A stretch of 64,000 bases of DNA. Source: Mesorhizobium sp. GTDB taxonomy: Bacteria > Pseudomonadota > Alphaproteobacteria > Rhizobiales > Rhizobiaceae. How positions within the stretch are numbered: position 1 is the stretch's first letter; every line of letters begins with the position of its first letter. The DNA lies in assembly GCA_004020315.1 (NCBI GenBank), contig SAQG01000016.1, positions 62,001 through 126,000 of the forward strand, written 5' to 3'. This document shows positions 25,393 to 33,904 of this stretch, piece by piece. Position numbers and translations under genes: made by a program. A model generated the notes under the pieces. The model had not been told where the DNA came from. It made no database searches and worked only from the letters and a program-made list of their open reading frames with translations.

Positions 25393-25758
25393 CCATCCCT
25401 TTCACACGGCGCTCTACTCGCCGGATTGGAAGCCGAGGGTCCGGCGATCCAGGTCGTCGACATGATCGAACAGGGGCTGGACAAAGCCTCGCAAAAGGCT
25501 GTGATTGCCCATTTGCGCCGCCGTGGGCCCGGTGATCGCCCACTTTTTCTGCTCACACGCTCCAGCGCGATACTGGACCTGGCGGCTGTCGGCACCGACG
25601 AAGCGATCATCCTCTGCCCCGCCAATCACAGCCCGCCAACATACGTCGCCCCATACCCCGGCGCTCCCGGTTACGAGGCGGTCGCCACCTGCCTGGCCTC
25701 ACCCGAGGTACGGGCCCGGACGGACGGCATCATCGCGTGGCGCCCCCAGGTCGCATGA
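25393..25758 (+). pseudogene. C-terminal remnant of an ATPase-like protein
   Basis: An open frame of 121 codons after an in-frame stop at 25390. It reads SHGALLAGLEAEGPAIQVVDM, DKASQKAVIAHLRRRG, RPLFLLTRSSAILDLAAVG and DEAIILCPANHSPPT, ending VRARTDGIIAWRPQVA. The composition is that of a real, well-conserved protein. The segment RPLFLLTRSSAILDL resembles the end of a P-loop ATPase, after the Walker B strand. No Walker A or normal start is present upstream; only a TTG at 25426 could initiate. I read it as the 3' remnant of a deleted gene. Confidence 0.5.
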
Positions 25759-25900
25759 AAAGTCATCAGGTCTGACGACGCAGCAATGTCTGGACAGCTT
25801 GTCACTCCGATCCAAATGTCGTGAAATCGAGGTTTAGGCCGTACCGGTTTCATTCGAGTATCGTGACGAGCGATGAAGATGACTGTCGAAAGGATTGGAG

Positions 25901-26407
25901 ATGGACGCCACCGGATTAAAGGCCATGCAGGCGCCGCTCAAGGAGGCCTATCGCGATGACGCATCGCGCGCGCTGATCACGCTTCGGGCCAAGGGCTCGA
26001 TCGACGACCAGTCGATCGCCTGCAAGGTCGAGACCGGCAGGGCGCTAGCCGTTGCCGGCCTGCATCCGGCAACCGGCGGTTCCGGACTCGAACTGTGCTC
26101 GGGGGATATGCTGCTGGAGGCGCTGGTCGCTTGCGCCGGCGTAACGCTGAAGGCGGTGGCGACGGCGCTGGAGTTCAAGCTCGGCGCCGCCACGGTCGAG
26201 GCCGAAGGCGATCTCGACTTTCGCGGCACCTTAGGTGTGGCAAGGGATGCGCCGGTTGGCTTCCGCGCCATCCGGCTGAATTTCAGCCTCGACACCGACG
26301 AGCCACAGGAGCGCGTCGACGCGTTGCTCAAGCTGACCGAACGGTATTGCGTGGTGTTCCAGACCATCAATACGAGGCCGGAACTGACCGTCAGCGCGCA
26401 GCGCTGA
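25901..26407 (+). CDS. OsmC-family protein
   Basis: A 168-residue OsmC/Ohr-fold protein. The two conserved cysteines are visible as C78 (LLEALVACAGVTLKAVA) and C150 (TERYCVVFQT), the pair that reduces organic hydroperoxides in Ohr and OsmC. The start is ATG 25901, with AAGGA six bases upstream; the in-frame TTG at 25895 is less likely. Probably a cytoplasmic dimer. It converges on a small secreted-protein gene, 14 bp away. No OhrR-type regulator is adjacent. Confidence 0.9.
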   Translation: MDATGLKAMQAPLKEAYRDDASRALITLRAKGSIDDQSIACKVETGRALAVAGLHPATGGSGLELCSGDMLLEALVACAGVTLKAVATALEFKLGAATVEAEGDLDFRGTLGVARDAPVGFRAIRLNFSLDTDEPQERVDALLKLTERYCVVFQTINTRPELTVSAQR

Positions 26408-26421
26408 ACGTGCGCCGCCGG

Positions 26422-26625
26422 CTACTCACTTTCGCCCTCATCGGCGAAGGGCGAGGCGCTCGGCACGCACTGCACCGACCAGCCGGCCGGCGTTGGCTGC
26501 TTCTGATATTCGGTGACGGCGAAGGTGCACTGTTCGCGGGTATCGAACGTGCTCGGCAGCACCACCATGCCGCCTTGCGGGCCGGCAATCACCAGATACC
26601 AGACCAACGCTACGCTCGAAGCCAT
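26422..26625 (-). CDS. Small hypothetical protein with N-terminal hydrophobic segment
   Basis: A 67-residue frame with a good ribosome-binding site (GAGGAA) before ATG 26625. It starts MASSVALVWYLVIAG, probably a short anchor or signal, followed by FDTREQCTFAVTEYQKQP and GWSVQCVPSAS. The two cysteines (in REQC and VQC) may pair, in the style of small rhizobial periplasmic proteins. No family is recognised. It is followed on the same strand by nothing close; the OsmC gene converges on it. Confidence 0.65.
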   Translation of the reverse strand: MASSVALVWYLVIAGPQGGMVVLPSTFDTREQCTFAVTEYQKQPTPAGWSVQCVPSASPFADEGESE

Positions 26626-26752
26626 GGGAATTTCCTCGTTTGTTGTGGGAGTCGGGCGATCCTATCAACTCCGGGCGATCGGCGAAAGCGCGGCCGAGCG
26701 CGGTGGTTCGCCACGGCACAGCCGCGTGATGTCCTGCGTTTGTAGGAACAGC

Positions 26753-27382
26753 TCAATTCACGGCAAAGCAGTAGAACAGGCCATCGCCGCCGGTGCTCCT
26801 CAGCGCCTCCTGGCTGCAGCCGCCGCGTGAGGCGTGCGAGGAATTCCATGATTTGGCCGCGGCCGAATCGTCGAGACCGGTGCGATCGTGATGGCCCGTC
26901 ATTGCCGCACCTTCTGCTCCGCTGAGCGTCCAGTCGCCGCAGGTCTGGTCGGCGATTTTCGTGCCGTCGGGCTTGGAGCCGGTCAGCACGTCGTGCCGGT
27001 TTGGCTTGTCGCCGCGGCCGTTGACCACTTCGCCCTTTTCGTTGAGCGCTGTCTGCTTGGTGATGGCGTTGGCATCGCTATGCAGCGAAGCGACATCGTC
27101 GGCGATCTTGACACCCTTGGTGTTGAACCACGGTCCCTTACCAATGCGATCGCGCGCATCGGTGTCGCTGGTCGAGAGATAGGCGCGCCACGTCTTACCC
27201 GTAACGCCCGCGGCTTCAGCCAGCGAGGCGCAATGCGCATCGGCGCCCGCGAGGCCGCCGAGATCGGCGCCCTTGCCCGAGCCGACGCTGGTGACGAAGA
27301 AGCTCATCGTCGCATCCTGCGAGGATGCGACGCCGATGGCTGCTAGCGATGCGGCGGCGGTGACGAGAAACAGTCTGCGCAT
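26753..27382 (-). CDS. Secreted lectin-like protein
   Basis: A 209-residue exported protein. The signal peptide is MRRLFLVTAAASLAAIGVASS. The mature domain begins MSFFVTSVGSGKGADLGGLAGADAHC and continues TWRAYLSTSDTDARDRIGKGPWFN, DKPNRHDVLTGSKPDG, CGDWTLSG and HASRGGCS, ending GLFYCFAVN. This cysteine-containing pattern is the one often annotated as lectin in rhizobia (C-type-lectin/endostatin-like fold); ligand unknown. The start ATG 27382 follows a strong GGAGGA. An EcfG-type promoter match lies 38-63 bp upstream, suggesting stress control. Confidence 0.8.
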   Translation of the reverse strand: MRRLFLVTAAASLAAIGVASSQDATMSFFVTSVGSGKGADLGGLAGADAHCASLAEAAGVTGKTWRAYLSTSDTDARDRIGKGPWFNTKGVKIADDVASLHSDANAITKQTALNEKGEVVNGRGDKPNRHDVLTGSKPDGTKIADQTCGDWTLSGAEGAAMTGHHDRTGLDDSAAAKSWNSSHASRGGCSQEALRSTGGDGLFYCFAVN

Positions 27383-27419
27383 GGTGGTCCTCCGTTTGGG
27401 AAAATTTTCGCATTCCGAT

Positions 27420-27445
27420 AACGTCGGTGGCGGCGCAATTCTTCC
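27420..27445 (-). promoter_or_regulatory. Candidate EcfG (general stress) promoter for the lectin-like gene
   Basis: On the minus strand GGAAG (27445-27441), a 17-bp spacer and CGTT (27423-27420) match GGAAC-N17-CGTT with one mismatch. It lies 38 bp upstream of the lectin-like gene's ATG and 20 bp beyond the SDR stop. Confidence 0.4.
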
Positions 27446-27464
27446 GTTAAAATGTGCGATGCGT

Positions 27465-28211
27465 CTACTCCGGCTGCCGGTAGGCAACAAAACGGTTGTG
27501 CTTGGCCTGGAAGATCAGCCCGGTTTCCCTGAGCGCAGGGCTGGCCAGCGGCACGATGCGTTTGGCGATCTCTGAAGGATGCGGCAGCGTCTCCGGATCC
27601 TCGCCGGGCACCGCCTGCGCCCGCATGGCGGTGCGGGTCGCGCCGGGGTCGGCGGCATTGACCCTGAGCGGCAGGTTTTCCGTCTCATGTGCCCAGGAAC
27701 GCATCATGGTCTCGACTGCCGCCTTCGACGCCGCATAGGGCGCCCAGAAGGCGCGCGCCGAATGGGCGGCGTTGGAGGAAAGCACGATGGCACGGCCGGC
27801 GTCGGAGAGCCTGAGCAACGGGTCGACCGAACGGATCAGCCGCCATGTCGAGGTGACGTTGATGGTCATCACCTTTTCGAAAGTCTTGGCCTCGACATGG
27901 CCGATCGGCGAGATGACGCCGAGCACCGCCGCATTGGCGACCAGGATGTCGAGCTTGCCCCATCGCTCGTGGATGGCGCCGCCCAGCCGGTCGATGCCGG
28001 CCATGTCGGCGAGGTCCAGCGGCACCAGCGTCGCCTGGCCGCCCGCCGCCTTGATCTCGTCGTCAAGCTCTTCCAACCCGCCGACGGTGCGGGCAACCGC
28101 GATGACATGCGCTCCGGCGGCGGCAAGCTCCTTGGCGATGAAGTAGCCGATGCCGCGCGAGGCGCCGGTGACAACGGCGACGCGGCCGGAAAGGTCGAGG
28201 GCAGGGGTCAC
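27465..28211 (-). CDS. SDR-family oxidoreductase
   Basis: A 248-residue classical short-chain dehydrogenase/reductase. The cofactor motif TGASRGIG is at 15-22, NAA at 93-95, and the catalytic set S146, Y159 and K163 (APYAASKAA). R41 after the second beta strand suggests NADP(H) preference. The substrate is unknown. It starts 113 bp after the purF stop on the same strand, an arrangement often kept in rhizobia, so it may be read through from purF. Confidence 0.92.
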   Translation of the reverse strand: MTPALDLSGRVAVVTGASRGIGYFIAKELAAAGAHVIAVARTVGGLEELDDEIKAAGGQATLVPLDLADMAGIDRLGGAIHERWGKLDILVANAAVLGVISPIGHVEAKTFEKVMTINVTSTWRLIRSVDPLLRLSDAGRAIVLSSNAAHSARAFWAPYAASKAAVETMMRSWAHETENLPLRVNAADPGATRTAMRAQAVPGEDPETLPHPSEIAKRIVPLASPALRETGLIFQAKHNRFVAYRQPE

Positions 28212-28323
28212 CGGGCAGCTCCGAAGGTTAGTGCTCTATGATATCCGGCAGGACAAAGGGGCGCGACACAGCAATCGCGACGAAATTTGCAAACCGGCGA
28301 AATTCGCGGGTCGCAGCAAGACT

Positions 28324-29793
28324 CTACGAACCTCCTGCCGCCAGTAGCGACAGGGTGCGCACATTGTCCGAACCTTCGAAATCGGCAAGCCGGGTCGGAT
28401 ACTGCCCGGTGAAGCAGGCGTCGCAGAATTGCGGCTGCTCATTGTCACGGCCGGCCTCGCCGACGGCGCGATAGAGCCCGTCGATCGACAGGAATCCGAG
28501 CGAATCGACGCGGATAAACTCGGCCATTTCTTCTACCGACATGCGCGACGCGAGCAGCTTCGACTTCTCCGGCGTATCGACGCCGTAGAAGCAGGAAGCG
28601 CGCGTCGGCGGCGAGGCGATGCGCATGTGCACTTCCTTGGCGCCGGCATCGCGCACCATCTGCACGATCTTTTGGCTGGTGGTGCCGCGCACGATCGAAT
28701 CGTCGACCAGCACCACGCGCTTGCCTTCGATCATGCGGCGGTTGGCGTTGTGCTTGAGTTTGACACCCATGTGGCGGATCGAATCGCCAGGCTGGATGAA
28801 GGTGCGGCCGACATAGTGATTGCGGATAATGCCGAGCTCGAACGGGATGCCCGCAGCTTGCGAAAAGCCGATCGCCGCCGGGGTACCGCTGTCCGGCACC
28901 GGCACGACGATATCGGCGTCGACCGGGCTTTCGAGCGCCAGCTCGGCGCCGATGCGCTTGCGCACCTCGTAAACGTTGCGGCCTTCGACCGATGAATCCG
29001 GACGCGCGAAATAGACATATTCGAAGATGCAGAAGCGGGTCTTCTGTGGCTCGAAGGGAAACAGGCTCTCGATGCCCTTGTTGGTGACGACGACCATTTC
29101 GCCGGGCTTCAGGTCGCGTACGAAACGCGCGCCGATGATGTCGAGCGCGCAGGTTTCGGAAGCCAGGATCCAGGCGCCGTCGAGATCGCCGAGCACCAGC
29201 GGCCGGATGCCGAGCGGATCGCGGCAGCCGATCATCTTCTTTGCCGTCATCGCCACCAGCGAGAAGGCGCCCTCGACCTGGCGCACCGCATCGATGAAGC
29301 GCGAGTTCAAGTCACGCTCCTTGCTGGTGGCGACCAGATGCAGCAGCGTCTCGGTATCGGAGGTCGACGAGAAGATCGCGCCCTGTTTCTGCAACGCGCG
29401 TTGCACCGTCATGGCGTTGGTGAGGTTGCCGTTGTGGGCTACGGCGAAGCCGCCATCGGCGAGCTCGGCGAAAAACGGCTGGATGTTGCGCTGGCCGGCG
29501 CCGCCGGTGGTGGCGTAGCGCGTGTGGCCGATGGCGCGGTTGCCCTGCAGGCTATCGATGACGCGCTGCTTGGTGAAGGTATCGCCGATCAGGCCGACAT
29601 GATGTTCGACATGGAACTGGGTGCCGTCATAGGAAACAATGCCCGCCGCTTCCTGGCCGCGATGCTGCAACGCATGCAGGCCGAGCGTGACGATAGCCGC
29701 GGCGTCCTGCCGGCCAAAAATACCGAACACACCGCATTCGTCATGGAAATGATCGTCAGCTTCGGCGGAAAGCACGTCGTCTGCGTCTGCCAT
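28324..29793 (-). CDS. purF: Amidophosphoribosyltransferase
   Basis: A 489-residue enzyme for the first step of purine synthesis: PRPP plus glutamine to phosphoribosylamine. The N-terminal nucleophile is C20 in HDECGVFGIFG, exposed after removal of a 19-residue propeptide. The glutaminase domain continues HALQHRGQEAAGI and GHTRYATTGG. The PRPP loop is VVLVDDSIVRGTTS. Cysteines in the C-terminal half (RASCFYGVD, QFCDACF) fit the Fe-S-containing, Bacillus-type class. A good sigma-70 promoter lies just upstream. cvpA precedes it on the same strand. Confidence 0.98.
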   Translation of the reverse strand: MADADDVLSAEADDHFHDECGVFGIFGRQDAAAIVTLGLHALQHRGQEAAGIVSYDGTQFHVEHHVGLIGDTFTKQRVIDSLQGNRAIGHTRYATTGGAGQRNIQPFFAELADGGFAVAHNGNLTNAMTVQRALQKQGAIFSSTSDTETLLHLVATSKERDLNSRFIDAVRQVEGAFSLVAMTAKKMIGCRDPLGIRPLVLGDLDGAWILASETCALDIIGARFVRDLKPGEMVVVTNKGIESLFPFEPQKTRFCIFEYVYFARPDSSVEGRNVYEVRKRIGAELALESPVDADIVVPVPDSGTPAAIGFSQAAGIPFELGIIRNHYVGRTFIQPGDSIRHMGVKLKHNANRRMIEGKRVVLVDDSIVRGTTSQKIVQMVRDAGAKEVHMRIASPPTRASCFYGVDTPEKSKLLASRMSVEEMAEFIRVDSLGFLSIDGLYRAVGEAGRDNEQPQFCDACFTGQYPTRLADFEGSDNVRTLSLLAAGGS

Positions 29794-29814
29794 CTTCAGC
29801 TCCGCTAAAGTCGC

Positions 29815-29843
29815 TATATAGTGTGATGACTGCTCGAGAGCAA
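29815..29843 (-). promoter_or_regulatory. Predicted sigma-70 promoter of purF
   Basis: On the minus strand TTGCTC (29843-29838), a 17-bp spacer and TATATA (29820-29815) give a good housekeeping promoter. The start point near 29808 leaves a leader of about 15 bases before the purF ATG. No PurR box or purine riboswitch was recognised. Confidence 0.55.
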
Positions 29844-29871
29844 CGTAGAGTTTGCGGCGTTCACATGATCG

Positions 29872-30525
29872 TCAGTTTGCCGGCGCCGGATTGGCCGGTG
29901 CATTGTCGGCCGGTGGCGCGTCGGTCTCGCTGCCGTCGGGTGCCGGAGTATCGTCCCCGGTTGCCGGCGCGTCCGCCGCCGGAGGTGTCTCGGCGCCGGT
30001 CTCGGGTGCCGGCTGATTCGGATTGAGCCTGTTGAGGATCGCGTTTTCCGGATCCTCGGGCAGCAGGCTCTCGAGCTTGGCGCCGATCGATTCGAGCAGC
30101 GGCCGCGACTTGGCGTTGGCGACCCAGCTCGGAGCCTTGGTGCCGGCCAGCCAGTTGAAGAACAGCAGGGCCACCGCGACGACCAGGATGCCGCGCGCCG
30201 CGCCATAGAGGAAGCCGAGCGTGCGGTCGAGCGCGCCTACCCTGGAATCGATGATCCAGTCGGCGAGTTTCATGGTGATGACGGAAACGACGATCAGCGC
30301 GACGATGAAGACGATGCCGGCGGCGGCGGCCATGGCAATCTTCTCATTGTCGACATAGGGCTGAACGTAAGGCAGGACCGGTTGGTAGAAAAAGAACGCC
30401 GCCGCCGCCGCCGCTATCCAGGAGATGACGGAGAGGATCTCGCGCGAAAAGCCGCGAACCATGGCGAGCATCGCCGAGACCAAGGTGAAGCCGACGAGAA
30501 TTCCGTCAAGCAGCGTAATCGGCAT
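29872..30525 (-). CDS. cvpA: CvpA-family inner-membrane protein
   Basis: A 217-residue protein with four hydrophobic helices in the first 120 residues (LLDGILVGFTLVSAMLAMVRGFSREILSVISW...; GAARGILVVAVALLFFNW), matching the colicin V production protein family. The last 50 residues are Pro/Ala/Asp-rich and low-complexity, and may be periplasmic or cytosolic. E. coli cvpA is needed for colicin V production and envelope resilience and lies next to purF, as here. radA is 27 bp upstream. Confidence 0.92.
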   Translation of the reverse strand: MPITLLDGILVGFTLVSAMLAMVRGFSREILSVISWIAAAAAAFFFYQPVLPYVQPYVDNEKIAMAAAAGIVFIVALIVVSVITMKLADWIIDSRVGALDRTLGFLYGAARGILVVAVALLFFNWLAGTKAPSWVANAKSRPLLESIGAKLESLLPEDPENAILNRLNPNQPAPETGAETPPAADAPATGDDTPAPDGSETDAPPADNAPANPAPAN

Positions 30526-30552
30526 GTCTTTCGCCCCACTTCATGAGCCGCG

Positions 30553-31956
30553 TCATTCTTGCTCGTCGGCGCGGCTGCGCCGTGAGCCGGCTATGCGCGC
30601 CACGAGATCGGCAAGCTCGGTGGGCTGGAAAGCGCCGGCCCCTATCCCCCCGGCAAGTTCCTCGCTGCCCAAGGGCAGAACCGCGCTTCCAAAACCCAGC
30701 TTTTCGGCTTCCTTCAGGCGCTGCTGCGCGTGCGCAACCGGCCTCACGGCGCCCGAAAGGCTGATTTCGCCGAAATAGACGCAATCGGCCGGAAGGGCAA
30801 GACCGGTGAGCGAGGAAACCAGTGCGGCCGCCACCGCCAGATCGGCGGCCGGCTCCGAGATACGATAGCCGCCGGCCACGTTGAGATAGACGTCGTGCGT
30901 GCCGAAGCGGACTCCGCAATGGGCTTCGAGAACGGCGAGGATCATCGACAGCCGGGCTCCGTCCCAGCCTACCACGGCGCGGCGCGGCGTGCCCAGCGAC
31001 GACGGCGCCACCAGCGCCTGGATCTCGACCAGCACCGGCCTGGTACCTTCCATGCCGGCGAAAACCGCGGCGCCCGGCGCTTTCGCATGGCGTTCGCCGA
31101 GAAAAAGCTCGGACGGATTGGCGACCTCGCGCAGGCCCATGTCAGACATTTCGAAGACGCCGATCTCGTCGGTCGGTCCGAAGCGATTCTTGACCGTGCG
31201 CAGGATGCGGTAATGGTGGCCGCCTTCGCCCTCGAAATAGAGCACCGCGTCGACCATATGCTCGACGACACGCGGCCCGGCAATCTGGCCTTCCTTGGTG
31301 ACGTGGCCGACGAGCACGATCGCCGCCCCTGTGGATTTCGCATAGCGGATCATCGCCTGGGCGGCGGCACGCACCTGGGTGACGGTGCCGGGGGCCGAAT
31401 CGGCCATGTCGGTCCACAAGGTCTGGATCGAATCGAGGATCACCAGGTCCGGCCGCTTGCCGTCAGCGATGGTGGCGAGAATGTCCTCGACATTGGTTTC
31501 GGCGGCAAGCTCCACCGGGGCCGAGGCGACGCCGAGCCGCTGCGCACGCAGCCGGATCTGGGCAACCGCCTCTTCGCCCGAGACGTAGACGATGCGGTGG
31601 CCCTTTGCCGCGAGTGCGGCGGCGGCCTGGGTCAATAGCGTCGACTTGCCGATGCCGGGATCGCCGCCGACCAGAAGGGCCGAGCCGCGCACGAAACCGC
31701 CGCCGGTGGCGCGGTCGAGTTCGCCGATGCCGGACACGATGCGCGGCGCATCCTCGATATCGCCGGACAAAGTCGTGAGCACCACGGCGCGGCCCTTGCG
31801 CGCATTGCGGGTGTTGGCCGGACCCGAGCCGATGCCGCCGGACGTGCCTTCCTCGACCAGCGTGTTCCACTCGCCGCAGGCATCGCATTTACCGGCCCAG
31901 CGCTGATGCACCGATCCGCAATTCTGGCAAATGAACTGGACGCGCGATTTAGCCAA
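30553..31956 (-). CDS. radA: DNA repair protein RadA (Sms)
   Basis: A 467-residue branch-migration ATPase of recombinational repair. It starts with TTG at 31956, supported by GGAAGG seven bases upstream and by the alignment MAKSRVQFICQNCG. The zinc finger uses C10, C13, C24 and C27. The ATPase core has Walker A GGDPGIGKST, a Walker B VILDSIQ segment and the RadA hallmark VKNRFGPTDEIG. The C-terminal Lon-like domain follows (SLSGAVRPVAHAQQRLKEAEKLG). An in-frame ATG further upstream reads through an intergenic repeat and is rejected. Confidence 0.96.
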   Translation of the reverse strand: MAKSRVQFICQNCGSVHQRWAGKCDACGEWNTLVEEGTSGGIGSGPANTRNARKGRAVVLTTLSGDIEDAPRIVSGIGELDRATGGGFVRGSALLVGGDPGIGKSTLLTQAAAALAAKGHRIVYVSGEEAVAQIRLRAQRLGVASAPVELAAETNVEDILATIADGKRPDLVILDSIQTLWTDMADSAPGTVTQVRAAAQAMIRYAKSTGAAIVLVGHVTKEGQIAGPRVVEHMVDAVLYFEGEGGHHYRILRTVKNRFGPTDEIGVFEMSDMGLREVANPSELFLGERHAKAPGAAVFAGMEGTRPVLVEIQALVAPSSLGTPRRAVVGWDGARLSMILAVLEAHCGVRFGTHDVYLNVAGGYRISEPAADLAVAAALVSSLTGLALPADCVYFGEISLSGAVRPVAHAQQRLKEAEKLGFGSAVLPLGSEELAGGIGAGAFQPTELADLVARIAGSRRSRADEQE

Positions 31957-31998
31957 AGTCTTACCTTCCGGCTCTCTGGCAAGCGTCGTGATCCTTCG

Positions 31999-32158
31999 CG
32001 CCCCCCTCTGTCCTGCCGGACATCTCCCCCACTTGGGGGGAGATCGGACTGCCCGTCGGGTTTCGCCAATTTTCAACGTTGCGGAAAAGAGGACCGGCGT
32101 AGGTGACGGCCAATCTCCCCCCTTGTGGGGGAGATGTCCGGCAGGACAGAGGGGGGCG
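31999..32158. repeat. Large inverted repeat between dnaB and radA
   Basis: Two copies of a 48-bp unit (31999-32046 and 32111-32158) face each other across 64 bp. The shared sequence includes CCCCCCTCTGTCCTGCCGG and ACATCTCCCCCAC, with only a few mismatches. Each unit holds an internal CTCCCCC/GGGGGAG stem. This unit is a familiar dispersed repeat in Mesorhizobium genomes (from memory). The pair can form a long hairpin in the dnaB-radA transcript. Confidence 0.8.
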
Positions 32159-32207
32159 CCATAGAGCGCTGCTATCCCGCATCTTTGGTGCGACGTCGGA
32201 CAAACGG

Positions 32208-33698
32208 CTACTCGAACCTGTCCGGAATATGATGCTCCTCGGCGAGGTCGGAGAAGCGGGTGAATTCACCCTGGAAGGCGAGGCTGACCGAGCCGGTCGG
32301 CCCATGGCGTTGCTTGGCGATGATGACTTCGGCCTTGCCGCGCATCTCGTTCATCTCGTTTTCCCATTTGATGTATTCGTCGGTGCCGGGCTTCGGCTCG
32401 CGGTTCTTCAGATAGTATTCCTCGCGGTAGACGAACATCACCACGTCGGCGTCCTGCTCGATCGAACCCGATTCGCGCAGATCCGAAAGCTGCGGGCGCT
32501 TGTCGTCCCGGCTTTCGACCTGACGCGACAGCTGCGACAGCGCAATGATCGGCACGGCAAGCTCCTTGGCCAGCGCCTTCAGGCCGGTGGTGATCTCGGT
32601 GATCTCCTGCACGCGGTTCTGTGAGGATTTGGCACTCGACCCTTGCATCAGCTGGATATAGTCGATCACGATGACGTCGAGGCCGCGCTGGCGCTTCAGC
32701 CGCCGCGCGCGCGCCGAAAGCTGGGCGATCGAGATGCCGCCGGTCTGGTCGATGAACAGCGGGATCTTCTGCATGGTCTGCGAGCAGGCGACCAGCTTTT
32801 CGAAGTCCATCTCGCTGATCTCGCCGCGGCGGATTTTCGACGACGGGATTTCGGTCTGCTCGGAAATGATGCGGGTGGCGAGCTGTTCCGACGACATTTC
32901 GAGCGAGAAGAAGCCGACGACGCCGCCATTGGCCGCCTTGAACGAGCCGTCGGCCTGTTGTGCCGGGACATAGGCTTCGGCGATGTTGAAGGCCATGTTG
33001 GTGGCGAGTGACGTCTTGCCCATGCCGGGGCGGCCGGCGATGATGATTAGATCGGACGGCTGCAGGCCGCCCATGCGGCGGTCGAGATCGCGCAGGCCCG
33101 TGGCGACGCCCGACAGGTGCCCGTCGCGCATATAGGCGGCGTTGGCCATGTCGACGGCGGTTTTGACCGCGTCGGTGAAGCTCTCGAAGCCGCCATCATA
33201 GCGGCCGGTCTCGGCCAGTTCGAACAGGCGCCGCTCGGCATCCTCGATCTGCTCGGACGGCGACATGTCGACCGGCGCGTCATAGGCGATATTGACCATG
33301 TCTTCGCCGACGGTGATCAGTGCGCGTCGCGTGGCGAGATCATAGATGGCGCGGCCGTAGTCGGCGGCGTTGACGACGGTGACCGCTTCGACGGCCAGCC
33401 GTACGACGTATTGCGCAACCGTCATGTCGCCGACCTTCTCGTCGGCCGGCAGGAAGGTCTTCAGCGTGATCGGCGTCGCTATCTTGCCCATACGGATGAG
33501 CTCGGCGGCGACTTCGAAGATTTTTCTGTGCAGCGGCTCGTAGAAATGGTCGGATTTCAGGAAGTCCGAGACGCGGTAGAAGGCGTCGTTGTTGACGAGG
33601 ATCGCGCCGAGCAGCGCCTGCTCGGCCTCGATGTTATTCGGTGCCTCGCGATAGAGCGGTGTTTCCGCCACGCCGAATTTTCGTGCTGCCTCTGCCAT
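32208..33698 (-). CDS. dnaB: Replicative DNA helicase
   Basis: A 496-residue hexameric 5'-3' helicase of the replisome. The N-terminal primase-interacting domain (EAEQALLGAILVNNDAFYRV) is followed by a linker and the RecA-like motor: Walker A GRPGMGKTSLATNMAF (around residues 222-235), FSLEMSSEQLATRI, Walker B DVIVIDYIQLMQG and the final LSDLRESGSIEQDADVV motif. No intein is present. The promoter region contains a 22-bp dyad at 33741-33762. Confidence 0.98.
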   Translation of the reverse strand: MAEAARKFGVAETPLYREAPNNIEAEQALLGAILVNNDAFYRVSDFLKSDHFYEPLHRKIFEVAAELIRMGKIATPITLKTFLPADEKVGDMTVAQYVVRLAVEAVTVVNAADYGRAIYDLATRRALITVGEDMVNIAYDAPVDMSPSEQIEDAERRLFELAETGRYDGGFESFTDAVKTAVDMANAAYMRDGHLSGVATGLRDLDRRMGGLQPSDLIIIAGRPGMGKTSLATNMAFNIAEAYVPAQQADGSFKAANGGVVGFFSLEMSSEQLATRIISEQTEIPSSKIRRGEISEMDFEKLVACSQTMQKIPLFIDQTGGISIAQLSARARRLKRQRGLDVIVIDYIQLMQGSSAKSSQNRVQEITEITTGLKALAKELAVPIIALSQLSRQVESRDDKRPQLSDLRESGSIEQDADVVMFVYREEYYLKNREPKPGTDEYIKWENEMNEMRGKAEVIIAKQRHGPTGSVSLAFQGEFTRFSDLAEEHHIPDRFE

Positions 33699-33740
33699 GA
33701 TGTCCCCGGTTTCGATCCCGGTCTCTCGATATCAGAACGG

Positions 33741-33762
33741 GATAAGTCGGTGATGACTTATC
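33741..33762. promoter_or_regulatory. Dyad upstream of dnaB
   Basis: GATAAGTC (33741-33748) and GACTTATC (33755-33762) are perfect inverted copies with a 6-bp spacer, 43 bp upstream of the dnaB ATG. It may be a regulator site in the dnaB promoter. No known box was recognised. Confidence 0.35.
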
Positions 33763-33904
33763 TGCATCAGTCCCCATCCAATCGGCTTTGGTGCCCGCGA
33801 TTCACAGCCAAGATCTTTCGGTGGAAAGAATCTCGATTGACTCGAATCAAGATGGCGAGCCTAGCCGTTCTCGGGCGAGAACAAAACAGGAAAATAGCTG
33901 CCAA

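Noticed and set aside
31957..32076. N-terminal extension of radA from an upstream ATG
   Set aside because: The extension translates the intergenic repeat; the TTG at 31956 has a good ribosome-binding site and gives the family N terminus.
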